From Pisolithus tinctorius (Eukaryota > Basidiomycota > Agaricomycetes > Boletales > Pisolithaceae), in the NCBI GenBank assembly GCA_024663395.1, contig JANFAH010000018.1, positions 992,001-1,056,000 on the forward strand: a stretch of 64,000 bases of DNA, in the 5' to 3' direction. The first letter of the stretch is position 1. Every line of letters starts with the position of its first letter. Below the pieces are notes generated by a model. It was given only the letters and a program-made list of their open reading frames with translations, was not told the origin of the DNA and made no database searches. The translations under genes were made by a program, and so were the position numbers. Below are positions 47,126 to 56,800 of the stretch, one piece after another.

Positions 47126-48142
47126 GTCTGTCGAATCTTGTATCTTCGGTGATCGTTGCCATAGATCGAACTGTAGTCTTCGTAGTTGTTTTGCCGTACT
47201 TCGTTCGTGGTTTGTTGTAGCTTCGTTGATACCTTGTAAAAAGTCACACTCCCTAAAACGGCATAGGTGTAAGTAAAACAGCTTAAAGACAAAACTAAGA
47301 CTTGGGCCTTGGAGCCCACTCGGTGTGGTTTCAACACTGTCTGCACACCGTGCATCTTGCTCCGAGTCCGAATTCCTCTGTCACGCTGCCATTTGTAGCA
47401 GTTCTTGTATACGAGTCCGCAGAGTTGCTCCAAACATTCCTCTTGTGACTCTTCTTGGTTTCGCTCGTTGCTCCGTAAGTTGCTGCGTCCTTTCTTCTGA
47501 TTCATTGTCTATTCTAGAAAAATGTACCTGTAAGTGAAAAGTTATGAAACAAAAACAAAAACTTGAGTCGTCGGGCTCCATTTCCACGTTCGTCAGATGT
47601 TGTATCCTCGACGATCGCTGTTGACGTTCGAGCATAGGTTCTTGAGCCTTGATCACAGGGACGCTGGTTGCATTTCATCGCAAGTGTCTGCTGTCCATTG
47701 CACCTCGCTCCCAGTGAATGGCTGTTTTAGCCTTGTGTGGCCACTGCTCTGTTTCGAGCCTTGTTGTCGTTGTTGTCGCTGTCACTGTAGTCGCTGTCAT
47801 TGTCCCTTGTACCGCGATCGTTGTCCATCGTAGACATCTGGCCTCCCTAGAGTAGGGCAGATGTAAGTAAAATGTTCTGAAATATGAACGAACCTGTGAG
47901 CCATTGGGCTCTCCATCTGCATTCCCCATGCCCCAATTCCATTGAGTGGCACATCCGATCTTGCTTGGCCATCGATCTGCGCTAAGTCTAGTCGTTGTCG
48001 TTTCTCTTCTCGCTGTCGCCGTCGCTCGTTCGTAGTCCATCGTTGACCTTCTTTGTATCGTGATCATCGCTGTTTGTCGTAGATAGCCGTTTTCCCTAGA
48101 ATACTGACAATGTAAGTAAGGCGTTTCGAAACCAAAACGAAC

Positions 48143-48701
48143 CTTCGAGCCATCGAGCTCAGTACCCGTGCTCGTCGCACATCGTTCCCACCGGACGGCA
48201 CCCCCAACCTCGTACGGCCGTTTATCTGTGCTAAGTAGGGTCATTGTCGTCGTTGCTGTCGCTTGGGATGCTGCTGTTGTCGTCCTTACTGCTGCCGCTG
48301 TCACACACCAAAGGTGTTGTGGACATGGTTACAGCTGACTCTGCCTAACTCGTTGACGAGTTGCGCACAATGCCCAAGCATGCAGATGAAGACTAAAGGC
48401 CTCATGTGAAGAAAGACTGTTGGACGTGAACAGTCATCCTTCGCACAAGAACGAGTCATCAGTGCTAAAGAGAAAAGAGGAAGTGAGTTAAGCGCGCATT
48501 AAAAGTTTTTAGTGCCCGTGTACGGCATTCCGGTTTCCATCATATCTCCGCCATTTCCAAAGATATCAACTCGGTTTGCATGCTCGCTTAAAGTGCTCAG
48601 CCCCACGATTCTTCCTTCCAAATTTGGAGAGGATCCTCGCACCCTATGCGTTTCTACAGCACTCCATCCATCAGACGCTCATTTCGCTAAGTCCATCAAT
48701 C
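48143..48701. other. Spacer between module array and plus-strand ORF
   Basis: Contains the first coding-like flank of the module array (minus frame open to 48,304) and an AT-mixed spacer. An AACTCGTTGACGAGTTGCGC phrase near 48,349 resembles the direct repeat at 49,843 and 49,971. Confidence 0.35.
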
Positions 48702-49181
48702 ATGGCCACCTCTTCGTCGATCATCTCGCTTGTCTCATTTGCCAGAGACAGTGGCTACGTATATCTGCCAGGCATTCCCACCAGCTTCCGTCCTGAAGCC
48801 CCCTGGTTCATCCCATCATTGTCAGCCCCGTCTCGTCCCATGCAGCTTGGTCAGCGTGTTCTCCTTGTCAGTACGACTTCCAGAAGGATGTTCTTTGGTC
48901 GCCTCAGGTCTGTCACTTGGTTAGAAAGGTCTTATGTGGTCGTTTCAGTCTCCCCAGTTGATGAAGCATATGGATCGTTCCTTCCTGCTCCCTGCACCGT
49001 CTTTATTCCGGTCTCGTCCATCATTCTTCCCACATTGCGACAGCTGCAGTATAATCTACTGTCCTCCAGCCTCCCTGATCGCATTCATGACGAGTATGAC
49101 ATGCATCTTGCCTTCCTACTGCAAGATCCAGCAGAAGACGTCCCTCCTTCTCCTCCTCCTCCATCAGAACCCCGTCCATGA
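48702..49181 (+). CDS. Unrecognised 159-residue ORF inside element 3, antisense to gag
   Basis: ATG 48702 (context ATCATGGCC) to a stop at 49179-49181. The sequence opens MATSSSIISLVSFARDSGYV, has a predicted beta-rich middle (VLLVSTTSRRMFFGRLRS, SYVVVSVSPVDEAYGSF) and a Pro-rich tail (DVPPSPPPPSEPRP). No family recognised. It may belong to a nested insertion together with the TATA-containing region that follows. Confidence 0.4.
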   Translation: MATSSSIISLVSFARDSGYVYLPGIPTSFRPEAPWFIPSLSAPSRPMQLGQRVLLVSTTSRRMFFGRLRSVTWLERSYVVVSVSPVDEAYGSFLPAPCTVFIPVSSIILPTLRQLQYNLLSSSLPDRIHDEYDMHLAFLLQDPAEDVPPSPPPPSEPRP

Positions 49182-50271
49182 AGTTTTTGTTAACTTCGCT
49201 GAGAGGATGGAAGGGTGGGAGACGCGATCGCATATGCTCTCATTGCCCCACAGACCCCCAATGCCCTAGCCCCCTTTGATGCCTGACTCATGCCCTTCAA
49301 TTCTGGAATTAATACTTCCCTATCTGGAAACACCATCCATCTGTCATGCCATCTTTGGGTCTAGAGATGTCTCCGCCGAGATCTGACTTGCATCACCACC
49401 CCCTAATGTGATATCAGTGCGCTTACTCAGTTTCTGACTCTATTTGACTCATTCTGTGATATTTTGACTATCCTTGACTCGTTCATTGCCAATACTTACC
49501 AATCCTCCTTGCTTGCTTACTTTTCATTTCTCGCTTACTCATCATGATTACTCAGTCCTTACTCATTACTTACCAAGTGTTTGTGCCTTGTTTGTCACAA
49601 GCTGTGCTCCCCCCATAGTATATAAACCCCCATGTACTTAGCTACCCAGAATCAATTCAGAAGCAGTCCAGCAGTCAGTCCAGTGCCTATCTCATCGTCG
49701 ACAGTTGAGGCTCCACGAAGGGGTCTATCTGTCATCATTTGTATACTTGGTAGTTGAGGCTCATTTGGAAGAGTCTACCTGCCTCCATTATTCATCTGAA
49801 GCTTCCTCTTAGTCAGCAGTCTTTGTCATCCCTCCACTCCTGCGTAACTCGTCATCGACTTGCGCCAGGAGCACATCTTATTAAAGTCCATCATCCCAAG
49901 TCCTTTCAGCTGAACACCTTTGCTCTGTTCAGCATCCCCCATCCAATCATCACTTGCTTGTCTTCTCCTGCGTAACTCGTCGTCGACTTGCGCTAGGAGC
50001 ACCTGCCATTGAAACTCCCCCCACTTTAGGTTTCTCTGCACTCCAGGTTCCGCGGAGGCAAACCACCACTCGCTTTTATTTGTCTTTTGGTGTTGGATTT
50101 GTTTGGTTTTCACCAGCATTCCACACTTTGACTCACACTGCCATTGCTCGTAATCGTGGTAACTTCCATACGGTACGCCACTCGCCCCATTCTTCATATC
50201 TGATTGTCGCAATCTTGCGTAGTCGGTCTATAACTCTAGAGTCGTCAGTATGTAGTATTACTTGAGTGCGC
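49182..50271 (+). other. Non-coding insert with TATA box and ~128-bp direct repeat
   Basis: Holds GTATATAAACC at about 49,618-49,628, paired TTGAGGCTC phrases near 49,707 and 49,755, and a direct repeat TCCTGCGTAACTCGTC..TCGACTTGCGC at 49,838 and 49,966. It resembles promoter/LTR-type sequence of another (possibly copia-like) element, but ends are not defined. Confidence 0.35.
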
Positions 50272-50675
50272 TGTAGGGAGTAAGTACTCCCTACTGAGGT
50301 AATTTAATTATTTTATCTTTTCTATTGTGTTTTTGCTTTGATTTACATTAGTGATACTTAGCCTACATTTGTGGCGCATTTTTGGTGGCTTAGTCAGCAT
50401 TTTTGCGCACTAGTGTAGGTCTACAGTACACAACAAAAAAAAAAAAAAAAACCAGACTGCGAGACAGCAAAATCGAAGACTGCGAATGAAAGACAGCGAA
50501 AGCCCTCACTGGGGCACCCCTAGACGACCCTCCAGATGCCATTATTTGCTCATTCCCTACTCCATTCGTTCTGACCAACTCTATCCACTCCTTCACCCTC
50601 TTTCCTCAATCCAAGCTCAGAGTCCCTTCGGGTCGAACTAGACCCATTCCTATCAAGCCCTAGGAGTCCCCTACA
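50272..50675 (+). repeat. Solo LTR related to element 2, nested in element 3
   Basis: TGTAGGGAGTA...AGTCCCCTACA, 404 bp, plus orientation. It shares GATACTTAG, GGCTTAGTCAGCA, an A-run and GACAGCAAAATCG with the element 2 LTR at corresponding positions. The tip is a near-perfect palindrome GTAGGGAGTA-AG-TACTCCCTAC. No target duplication is seen. Confidence 0.65.
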
Positions 50676-50688
50676 GTCCCTAGGATCG

Positions 50689-52428
50689 CTAAATACCTAA
50701 CTTACAGCGCGTGGCCACGACGTGCAGAGCGGTCACATGACCCCGCTTAGTCAACATCGCAGGACTTTCTGCGCAAGTCCTAATACCGAGTGCGCGCGTC
50801 GATTCGCTTGACGAATCTTCGAATAAAACATTTATTGCTGATACTGTGCGGCCGCGGAATATTTCGAGTGCGAGGGCATCTATCCTCGCCGTGTGCTTCA
50901 ACATTTCGATTCGCAAAGCTTCTTCTGGTGGCTTCCTTCGTATGACGAGCCTCAATGGCTCCTCGATCTTAATTCTTCTTGCAATAGCCTTCGACTTGAT
51001 GTGATTCATGTGCTGCGGCGCTCTGTGTGAGTCAACGACCTCTTTGTATGCCAACCTATCTGTTTCAGGACTGCCTGTGAGTGTTTCGAGCCCTTCGACT
51101 CCAACTCCTGTGGGCTTCGGGTGTTCTTCGAGCCTTTCAGCTTCAAATTCGAGCGGAATCTTTGACCTGAATAGGTCATTGGTTAACTGATGTGTATTTC
51201 TGCTGACTGCAGGAACTCCGAGGCCACTCCTTTCATTGCCTCGACCTCTTAGGTAGGACTCCTGTAGTGACACACCAGTAGCCATCAGAGAAGCTCGATA
51301 TGAACAAAATGAAAAACCCCTTTGTGTGTTGCAATTCGCCTCGAATTCGAATGGGACTTTCGTTGTGAGTGGTTCCTCCACCAATGTTGGTTCAACTCGC
51401 TCAAGTTCTACTGCTTCCTGTAACTCAGTAGTCAGTATTCGGTTCGTACTCGAAGAAAACTCTTTCGTCTCAAAACAGGTTGCTGCAGCTGCTCCGACGA
51501 GCCTGCCAGGGCTTTGGTCCTCACTATTTGTCTTCTCAGGTGGGCTGTGTGGCTGCGTGCAACTTGTCAAAACTGACTTCAGTACTTTCTCGCACTCTAT
51601 GTACCTTGATAACTCTGTAGATCCCTGTACACTGTTTGTCAGCGAGTCATGTGTAGCTGTAGGCAGAAAACACTTCGTAGATAGATGTTGCTTGTCCACA
51701 CTTGATTCTGGGTCACTTTGTGGCTCATAGTAGTCTTCTGCACTTGTTTGTGCTCGCTCCGAGCGAAATCCTTTGCGTAGTAGTTGCGTGGCTGTGTGCG
51801 TTACTTGCTGCATGGGCCATGGATCGTCCGAGTGTCGCTGTCGATCATCGCGTCGCATTTTCCGAATGATTTCGCACCGGAATTCCTTGTCAAAGCCTTG
51901 TAAATAGAGGTCTTCGAGCTCGTCAGCCTCGAGTTGCCTCGAAACCCGTAGAAACACTGCTAAATCTAGAAAATAGAGTCTGTAGTTCATCAGTTCTTCC
52001 TCTGTATGAACTTCTCTTCTTGCTCGGCTGTAAAGGTCATTCCTTGAATACTGTCGATCCATTTTCTGGGACCCAGGATACAAACACGCAATGGCCACCA
52101 CGAATTCGGGCCAACTCAGGTGATCTTCAACAAACTCATACCATGAGTCTGAGATTTCGCCGCTTGCATACCAGCAAGCCCATTTCGCCCATTCTTGGTC
52201 ATCGAAGCAATTCTCGCACTCGCAAAGACTTCGAACCTCTTTGAAATACCTAAAAAGGTCAGCTGCGCACCCTGAGAACCATGGTGCATCCCTCGAATGC
52301 CTCGGTGGCATTCCCTCGAGTTCTCTCGGCGCATTCTCACGACTTCTTCGCAGAAATTCAACTATTAATTTGCCTTCAGACTTGCTTCTCGGCTCAAGGG
52401 ATCTTCGACTTCGACACTTGCTCGACAT
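50689..52428 (-). CDS. Gag protein of element 3
   Basis: ATG 52428 to TAG near 50689, 579 residues, uninterrupted. A basic N terminus (MSSKCRSRRSLEPRSKSEGK) precedes a gag core (DAPWFSGCAADLFRYFKEVR...LSWPEFVVAIACLYPG...LEDLYLQGFDKEFRCEIIRKM) that corresponds to the cores of elements 1 and 2. No CCHC knuckle, protease or RT motif follows; the C-terminal ~330 residues are Ser/Thr/Glu-rich and unrecognised. The intact frame fits a recently mobile element that supplies only its own Gag. Confidence 0.8.
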   Translation of the reverse strand: MSSKCRSRRSLEPRSKSEGKLIVEFLRRSRENAPRELEGMPPRHSRDAPWFSGCAADLFRYFKEVRSLCECENCFDDQEWAKWACWYASGEISDSWYEFVEDHLSWPEFVVAIACLYPGSQKMDRQYSRNDLYSRARREVHTEEELMNYRLYFLDLAVFLRVSRQLEADELEDLYLQGFDKEFRCEIIRKMRRDDRQRHSDDPWPMQQVTHTATQLLRKGFRSERAQTSAEDYYEPQSDPESSVDKQHLSTKCFLPTATHDSLTNSVQGSTELSRYIECEKVLKSVLTSCTQPHSPPEKTNSEDQSPGRLVGAAAATCFETKEFSSSTNRILTTELQEAVELERVEPTLVEEPLTTKVPFEFEANCNTQRGFSFCSYRASLMATGVSLQESYLRGRGNERSGLGVPAVSRNTHQLTNDLFRSKIPLEFEAERLEEHPKPTGVGVEGLETLTGSPETDRLAYKEVVDSHRAPQHMNHIKSKAIARRIKIEEPLRLVIRRKPPEEALRIEMLKHTARIDALALEIFRGRTVSAINVLFEDSSSESTRALGIRTCAESPAMLTKRGHVTALHVVATRCKLGI

Positions 52429-52586
52429 TTGTTGCTCAAAAATTAGCTCTGAAAATTTCCTGAATTCCTGAGAGTAGATGGTAGCTAGAATCAAGACTCT
52501 GAATACTTAGCTTGTCCAACTCAACCCAGCCAAGACTTTGTCCGATGATAAAACGGTGACTTCTTTCCCCAAATTGGACAGAACCC

Positions 52587-52604
52587 CCCTCGCAGTGGGC
52601 TCCA
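52587..52604 (-). promoter_or_regulatory. tRNA primer-binding site of element 3
   Basis: Minus strand TGGAGCCCACTGCGAGGG, 2 nt inside the 5' LTR. Confidence 0.8.
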
Positions 52605-52606
52605 GA

Positions 52607-53067
52607 TGTAGGAATAGGTAAAATAGATGTACCTATAATGGTAATAGTCAGTAATGGGCGAGTTTAGTGCTCGACCCAAAAGGGAGGTTCTCTCTGGAGA
52701 AAGAAGTGTAGTAAAAGTAAAAAATGCGAACTAGAAAAAAAGATACTTAGCTGTGCCTGTCTAATACTCTTGCCAGTCCTCCTGGCACTTTGGGTACTCC
52801 CCAAAGTAATAAATCTAACTTTGAAAACTCGCCAAAATGCGAGACTAAATCACCCTACTACTGAGGGCCTGTGACATGTACTTGGTTGTTATGGTAAACT
52901 GAACTTGCGCGAACACAGCACATGTGCTTAGTCAGCGACGCGGCTGCTCGTCACCAAGTCCAGGGGTACAAACACAAAAACAAAGGCAAGAAATAAAACA
53001 AGTCCTTCCACCCCTAAACTCCCGACCAAGACGGATTCTCCTAGGGAACTCGAACTCGTTCCCTACA
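52607..53067 (-). repeat. 5' LTR of element 3
   Basis: 461 bp, partner of 42948-43408. The sense 5' tip TGTAGGGAACGAG...GTTCCCTAGG forms a hairpin. Confidence 0.95.
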
Positions 53068-53500
53068 CCGGCAATATCATTATCCATGTAGGTTGAAACT
53101 ACCAGGAGGGATGAGTGGATGGGGAAAGAATACAATGCGATACTTGCCTGCAACAGCTGTTCAAACTCCGTTACGACGGGAGCAGGTGCACCTTCCTACT
53201 CACACCATCGAACGCTGACAGAGGCCATAGTGATGTCACCCAACTTGTACGTCAGATCATCTTCACTCGTCATGACACCGCCATCAACAGCTCTACTCGG
53301 GCGGACAGGTGGAGGCAGTACTGGCAATACGGTGATGGTCATCCACTCCGGTCTTGCGTACTCGTCTGAGAGACTTGAAGTAACTAGAAACCAGAATTCA
53401 ACATTTTCTTGAATGTCGTGTACACCTCCAACGGTGTGCACAGGCGTTTGTCAGGCTGCAATGACTTGATGTCCTACAAAGCGTTAATATCTTGATGCCC

Positions 53501-53862
53501 TTCATCGGTTCTGAGTACCGTGAGATGCGAAGGACGGTAGCAAGCAGTTCAGGGAGGGACTGCTCATGTGAGGTAGAGATATGTTTGCTGGCGCCATGAC
53601 CGGGTCCTGAGGAGATGTAGCGGGAGTGTCGATAATGCGTTACTCTCGTATTAGACGCATGCCGGTGGGCTACGTGACCAATTTTCCCACTCGACCCATG
53701 AAACAGGATCACGCGGATAGCGAGGCAATATGATAGAACAGACGGCAGAGCACAATTACAAGACAGACCAAGCAGCAGCCAGGAAATAAAGAACTTGAAA
53801 CTGCCAGTGCGCTGTAGTAACTACTACTTCGAAGTTGGTACTAGTGTTGATAGGGTGAATTT
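53501..53862. other. Gap between RPB1 pseudogene and Plavaka element
   Basis: No RPB1 match is seen upstream of about 53,500. A minus frame to 53,712 has no recognised domain. Confidence 0.4.
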
Positions 53863-56800
53863 TTAGAACGAAAGGTCATCAACGTCAGCCTCTTCGAACT
53901 CATTGAGTTCATCACCATCTTCGTCATCCGAATTGCCGCTGACATCTGTGCAAGTATCCGTGTTGTTCTCGCTTGAGCTGTCATCTGTGTCTTCATCGCC
54001 ATTCACCTCCATATCACTTCCATCCTGATCATCCTCATCATTCTCTTCCCCTAACTGTCCATCATCCTCATTGTTCATCTCTCCTGCCGGAGAGTGGGGA
54101 AGGGAATGTGCGTGACCAGGACTTCTCCCAGCAAAGCACATGAACATATCTCGGTCAGCAAATCTAAGAAGTAGGATTAGTGAGGTGTAGCACTAGAAAT
54201 ACACACCTACATGTTTACATAGAAATTTACCCAGTCATCTTCTTCCCCTTCTCTTCATGCAACGGATTTCCCAGTGGGAAGTAAGTGAGTCCCCTTACCA
54301 TCTGTGAAGGCCGGTATAAGGTGAACAGCACGGATCGCAATATTGGGGTCAAGAAAACCGAATGTGGCAGGGTCAGAGGTCGGGACGAATCCTATCTTGG
54401 GGAGGTGGCCTACGGCTAAACGAAATCGGCGGCCCAGGGATACACCAAGCCATTGAACCCACAAAACATGCAAGTTTTGGAAGCCCTCGCCTCTGCTGAG
54501 AAGTCGCACATCGACATGGTAGATTCCAAGTACACGGGCATACCAATATGGATGGCAACCTGGCCCTGATTCACCAGTAGGAACCATTATGTCGGACTGG
54601 TGGCCTAGGTGTAGGAAATCGTACTCTTCGCACATGTCATAGGTAGTGTAACGAATTCGCATGGTTCATATGGCATATAGCTTGTTATCTCGGATTATAA
54701 CGCTGTTATGTTCCTCCCCTGAATATTCGTCATCTTGGTCAGCAAGGGGCACATGAAGGAGTCGGTGTAGAAGATGGTTTTTGAGGTCCGGAAGGAAACC
54801 CTTGGATCAGCTTTGGTGTTAGAGACTGGATAAGACAAATCACTTGCTCCGATAGGCTTACTTTCAGGGCGGGATCATCCTGCTGATCCTGGAGAATGGA
54901 GAGCAGGTCCAATGGAGAGGTTCTATGGGAAAGAAGGAAGTGCTGTGGAACTTGAGTGGTCATGTTGCTTCTTGGAAACGGCTCCCGTGCTCCGCTGCTA
55001 CAGCTCTCTTCTGCTGGTAGCTGATCGATGACCTGCAGCCACCTCCGACGTTGCTCGTGTTTCGAGAGCTGGTTAATTGTGTTTTTCTTACTAGTTAGAG
55101 GATAATAGGCTTTCAGAGCATGATGAGCAAGTTCCCCCTGAAATCAGTTAGTCTGAAGAAACACCCGAAGATCTGAAGCATATCACCGTTTGCGTTGTAT
55201 ACGAATCTGTCATCCCAAACAATCTAATAGATTCCACATAATCTCCTAGCACATGGAATTTATACATGCACATGTTGAACGTCTTCACTTTCCCACCACT
55301 TGGCGGAGACGGCACAGCAGAACCAGCTCCATCATGGGCTTGCTTCCACAACTGGGAAGCTCTCTCTTTAGGTAGCTCAACGGTGCAATAGTCAGGACAT
55401 AATTTCCTTGAAAATAAACGGAGCTTTTGACAGAGAATTATATGGGTCCTTTCTAGGTCGTTTAAGGTCGTCTCCGTGTGTAGTCGCAGCTTTGCAAGCA
55501 CGTGCCATTCGGCAAAGTGGAAGAGTAACGTGGACACGATGCGGTCATGGGCTGGTGGGAAGAGACCTTCGAAGACTGGAATGGCGCACTTTACTCTTAT
55601 TGAGCATCTGAGGTAGCATAGATGAGATGTAAATGAACGTGCCTGCAGGATGTCTTCAAAATCTCTGGCTGCAAGCCACTTCATTTCCGAGGTATTGCTA
55701 GAAAATTTCCGAATAGTCCCTCAACTGAATGAAGGTATTTGCCAGAACCTGGGAATGCTGTTAGTTGAAGCAGAACGCCGAGAAGAGCAATTACCTTGCA
55801 TCTAGCTCAGCAACAGTTAATGCACCAGTTGGAAGACCATAGAGAAGGCGAATAAGGTGTGTGAAAAGGGACTTCCAAGAACCAAGCTCACATTCATGCA
55901 TTAAATCGACTACTAGCATGGTGAGTTGCTTCAGACCGAGGCCAGACAGTTTTTCTGCAAAAGCATTCTGGAGAGCCGTCGAATAAAAAGGTAAATGCCA
56001 AGAAGTGTATGTACTTATGATGGTCGGAACCCACGAATCGCTACCAAGTACACATTCCACGAAGGATCCATCTACCACCTTTGCCTGCTTGAGTATAGCT
56101 TCGCGTACTTGGAGAACCTTCTGCAATACAAACTCCCTCAACTGGGATGCTCGCAGACGTGCGTCATGAAGAGTTCCAACGCAATCTATCAAGTGCTTGG
56201 GTACCAAGCAATGTGGGCAGGGGCGACGACCCATCTCCCATATGGTTGCAATAAGAGCCCTAAATTGTGGAGTATCAACTACTGATGAGTGCCAGGAACA
56301 TGTCTGATAGAAGTTCACATTACTTTTCTGGGTAATCAGCTGAATAGGTGAAAATACAGGGGAACACTTGGCGGATGGCTCCGTCGGGGCAGCGCAGGAC
56401 GATGCCATGGTGACAAGCCTCTACAAATGCCTCATCCAATAAAATATTCCAACAGCTGTGAAACAGTTCATGGCGACAGTGGGCTTGTAGGGAGGCAATT
56501 CCCTTCCTGGACATTCTTTCAAGAGTCAGGAAGAAATCTTTGATACTGTCTGGGAGCTGCAATACCGATCACAATAAGACGTCGATCTTCGGAGTAGAAC
56601 TGCCATGACTTACTGAAGGGAAGAAGGCTACTAGATGACAAGCACCGGAGTTTGGCATTGCATGGGCATACTTCGAACCATTTCCAAAATAAAGGTAGAG
56701 TGGCCAAGCCTTCGCATTGCTGAAAGTAGCCAGATGAGTGGCATCAGAGAAGAACATGAGACCAGCGATAACTCACTCCAGCTTGCATCCAGGCTCCGGT

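Larger units (their letters stand above)
44550..48142 (-). repeat. Array of about eleven intron-like modules in element 3
   Basis: On the minus strand a ~47-nt block recurs: a GAGCTC/GAGCCC..GGCTC lead-in, GTTCGT- or GTTTT-like start, T-rich middle, TTACTTACA, 12-16 nt, then TTCTAG or TTTTAG. Copies lie near 48,096-48,142 and 47,847-47,893 (both exactly 47 bp), then near 47,514, 47,258, 47,050, 46,838, 45,588, 45,185, 44,918, 44,730 and 44,553. Spacing is 177-402 bp except across the captured Erg26 segment. The block has all 3' intron signals and, in most copies, a GT donor. Read straight through it encodes a pattern F-x-F-x-F-E-x2-Y-L-x-L-x-Y-S-R. Both readings are discussed in the findings. 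Confidence 0.7.
42948..53067 (-). mobile_element. 10.1-kb gag-only LTR retrotransposon (element 3) with cargo
   Basis: LTRs 42948-43408 and 52607-53067 are 461 bp each, appear identical by eye, and are flanked by CCGG duplications (42944-42947 and 53068-53071) inside the RPB1 pseudogene. Going 5' to 3' on the minus strand: primer-binding site, gag, a nested solo LTR, a plus-strand insert region, then a 4-kb array of intron-like modules with a captured Erg26-like fragment. No protease, RT, RNase H or integrase motif is found in any frame, so it is non-autonomous yet very recently moved. Confidence 0.88.
39640..53500 (-). pseudogene. RPB1: RNA polymerase II largest subunit (RPB1) pseudogene split by element 3
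   Basis: Colinear with RPB1 on the minus strand in two blocks, 53,500-53,068 and 42,947-39,640, with element 3 between. Matches in order: DEYARPEWMTITVLPVLPPP, DLTYKLGDI, YMDNDIAG (cut here), [142 protein letters not shown] and FLGYGQSPL. Missing: about the first 200 residues, about 200 residues at a deletion junction near 40,200, and the C-terminal heptad repeats. The catalytic NADFDGD has become NADFGGD. There is a TGA at 42915-42913 and many frameshifts. Introns are still present (for example after TYPEQ), so it arose by DNA duplication, not retrocopying. Confidence 0.92.

Noticed and set aside
676..54257. Reassignment of UGA to arginine
   Set aside because: HET-type genes and others end naturally at TGA, and the sites sit in elements or genes with other lesions; CpG decay is simpler.
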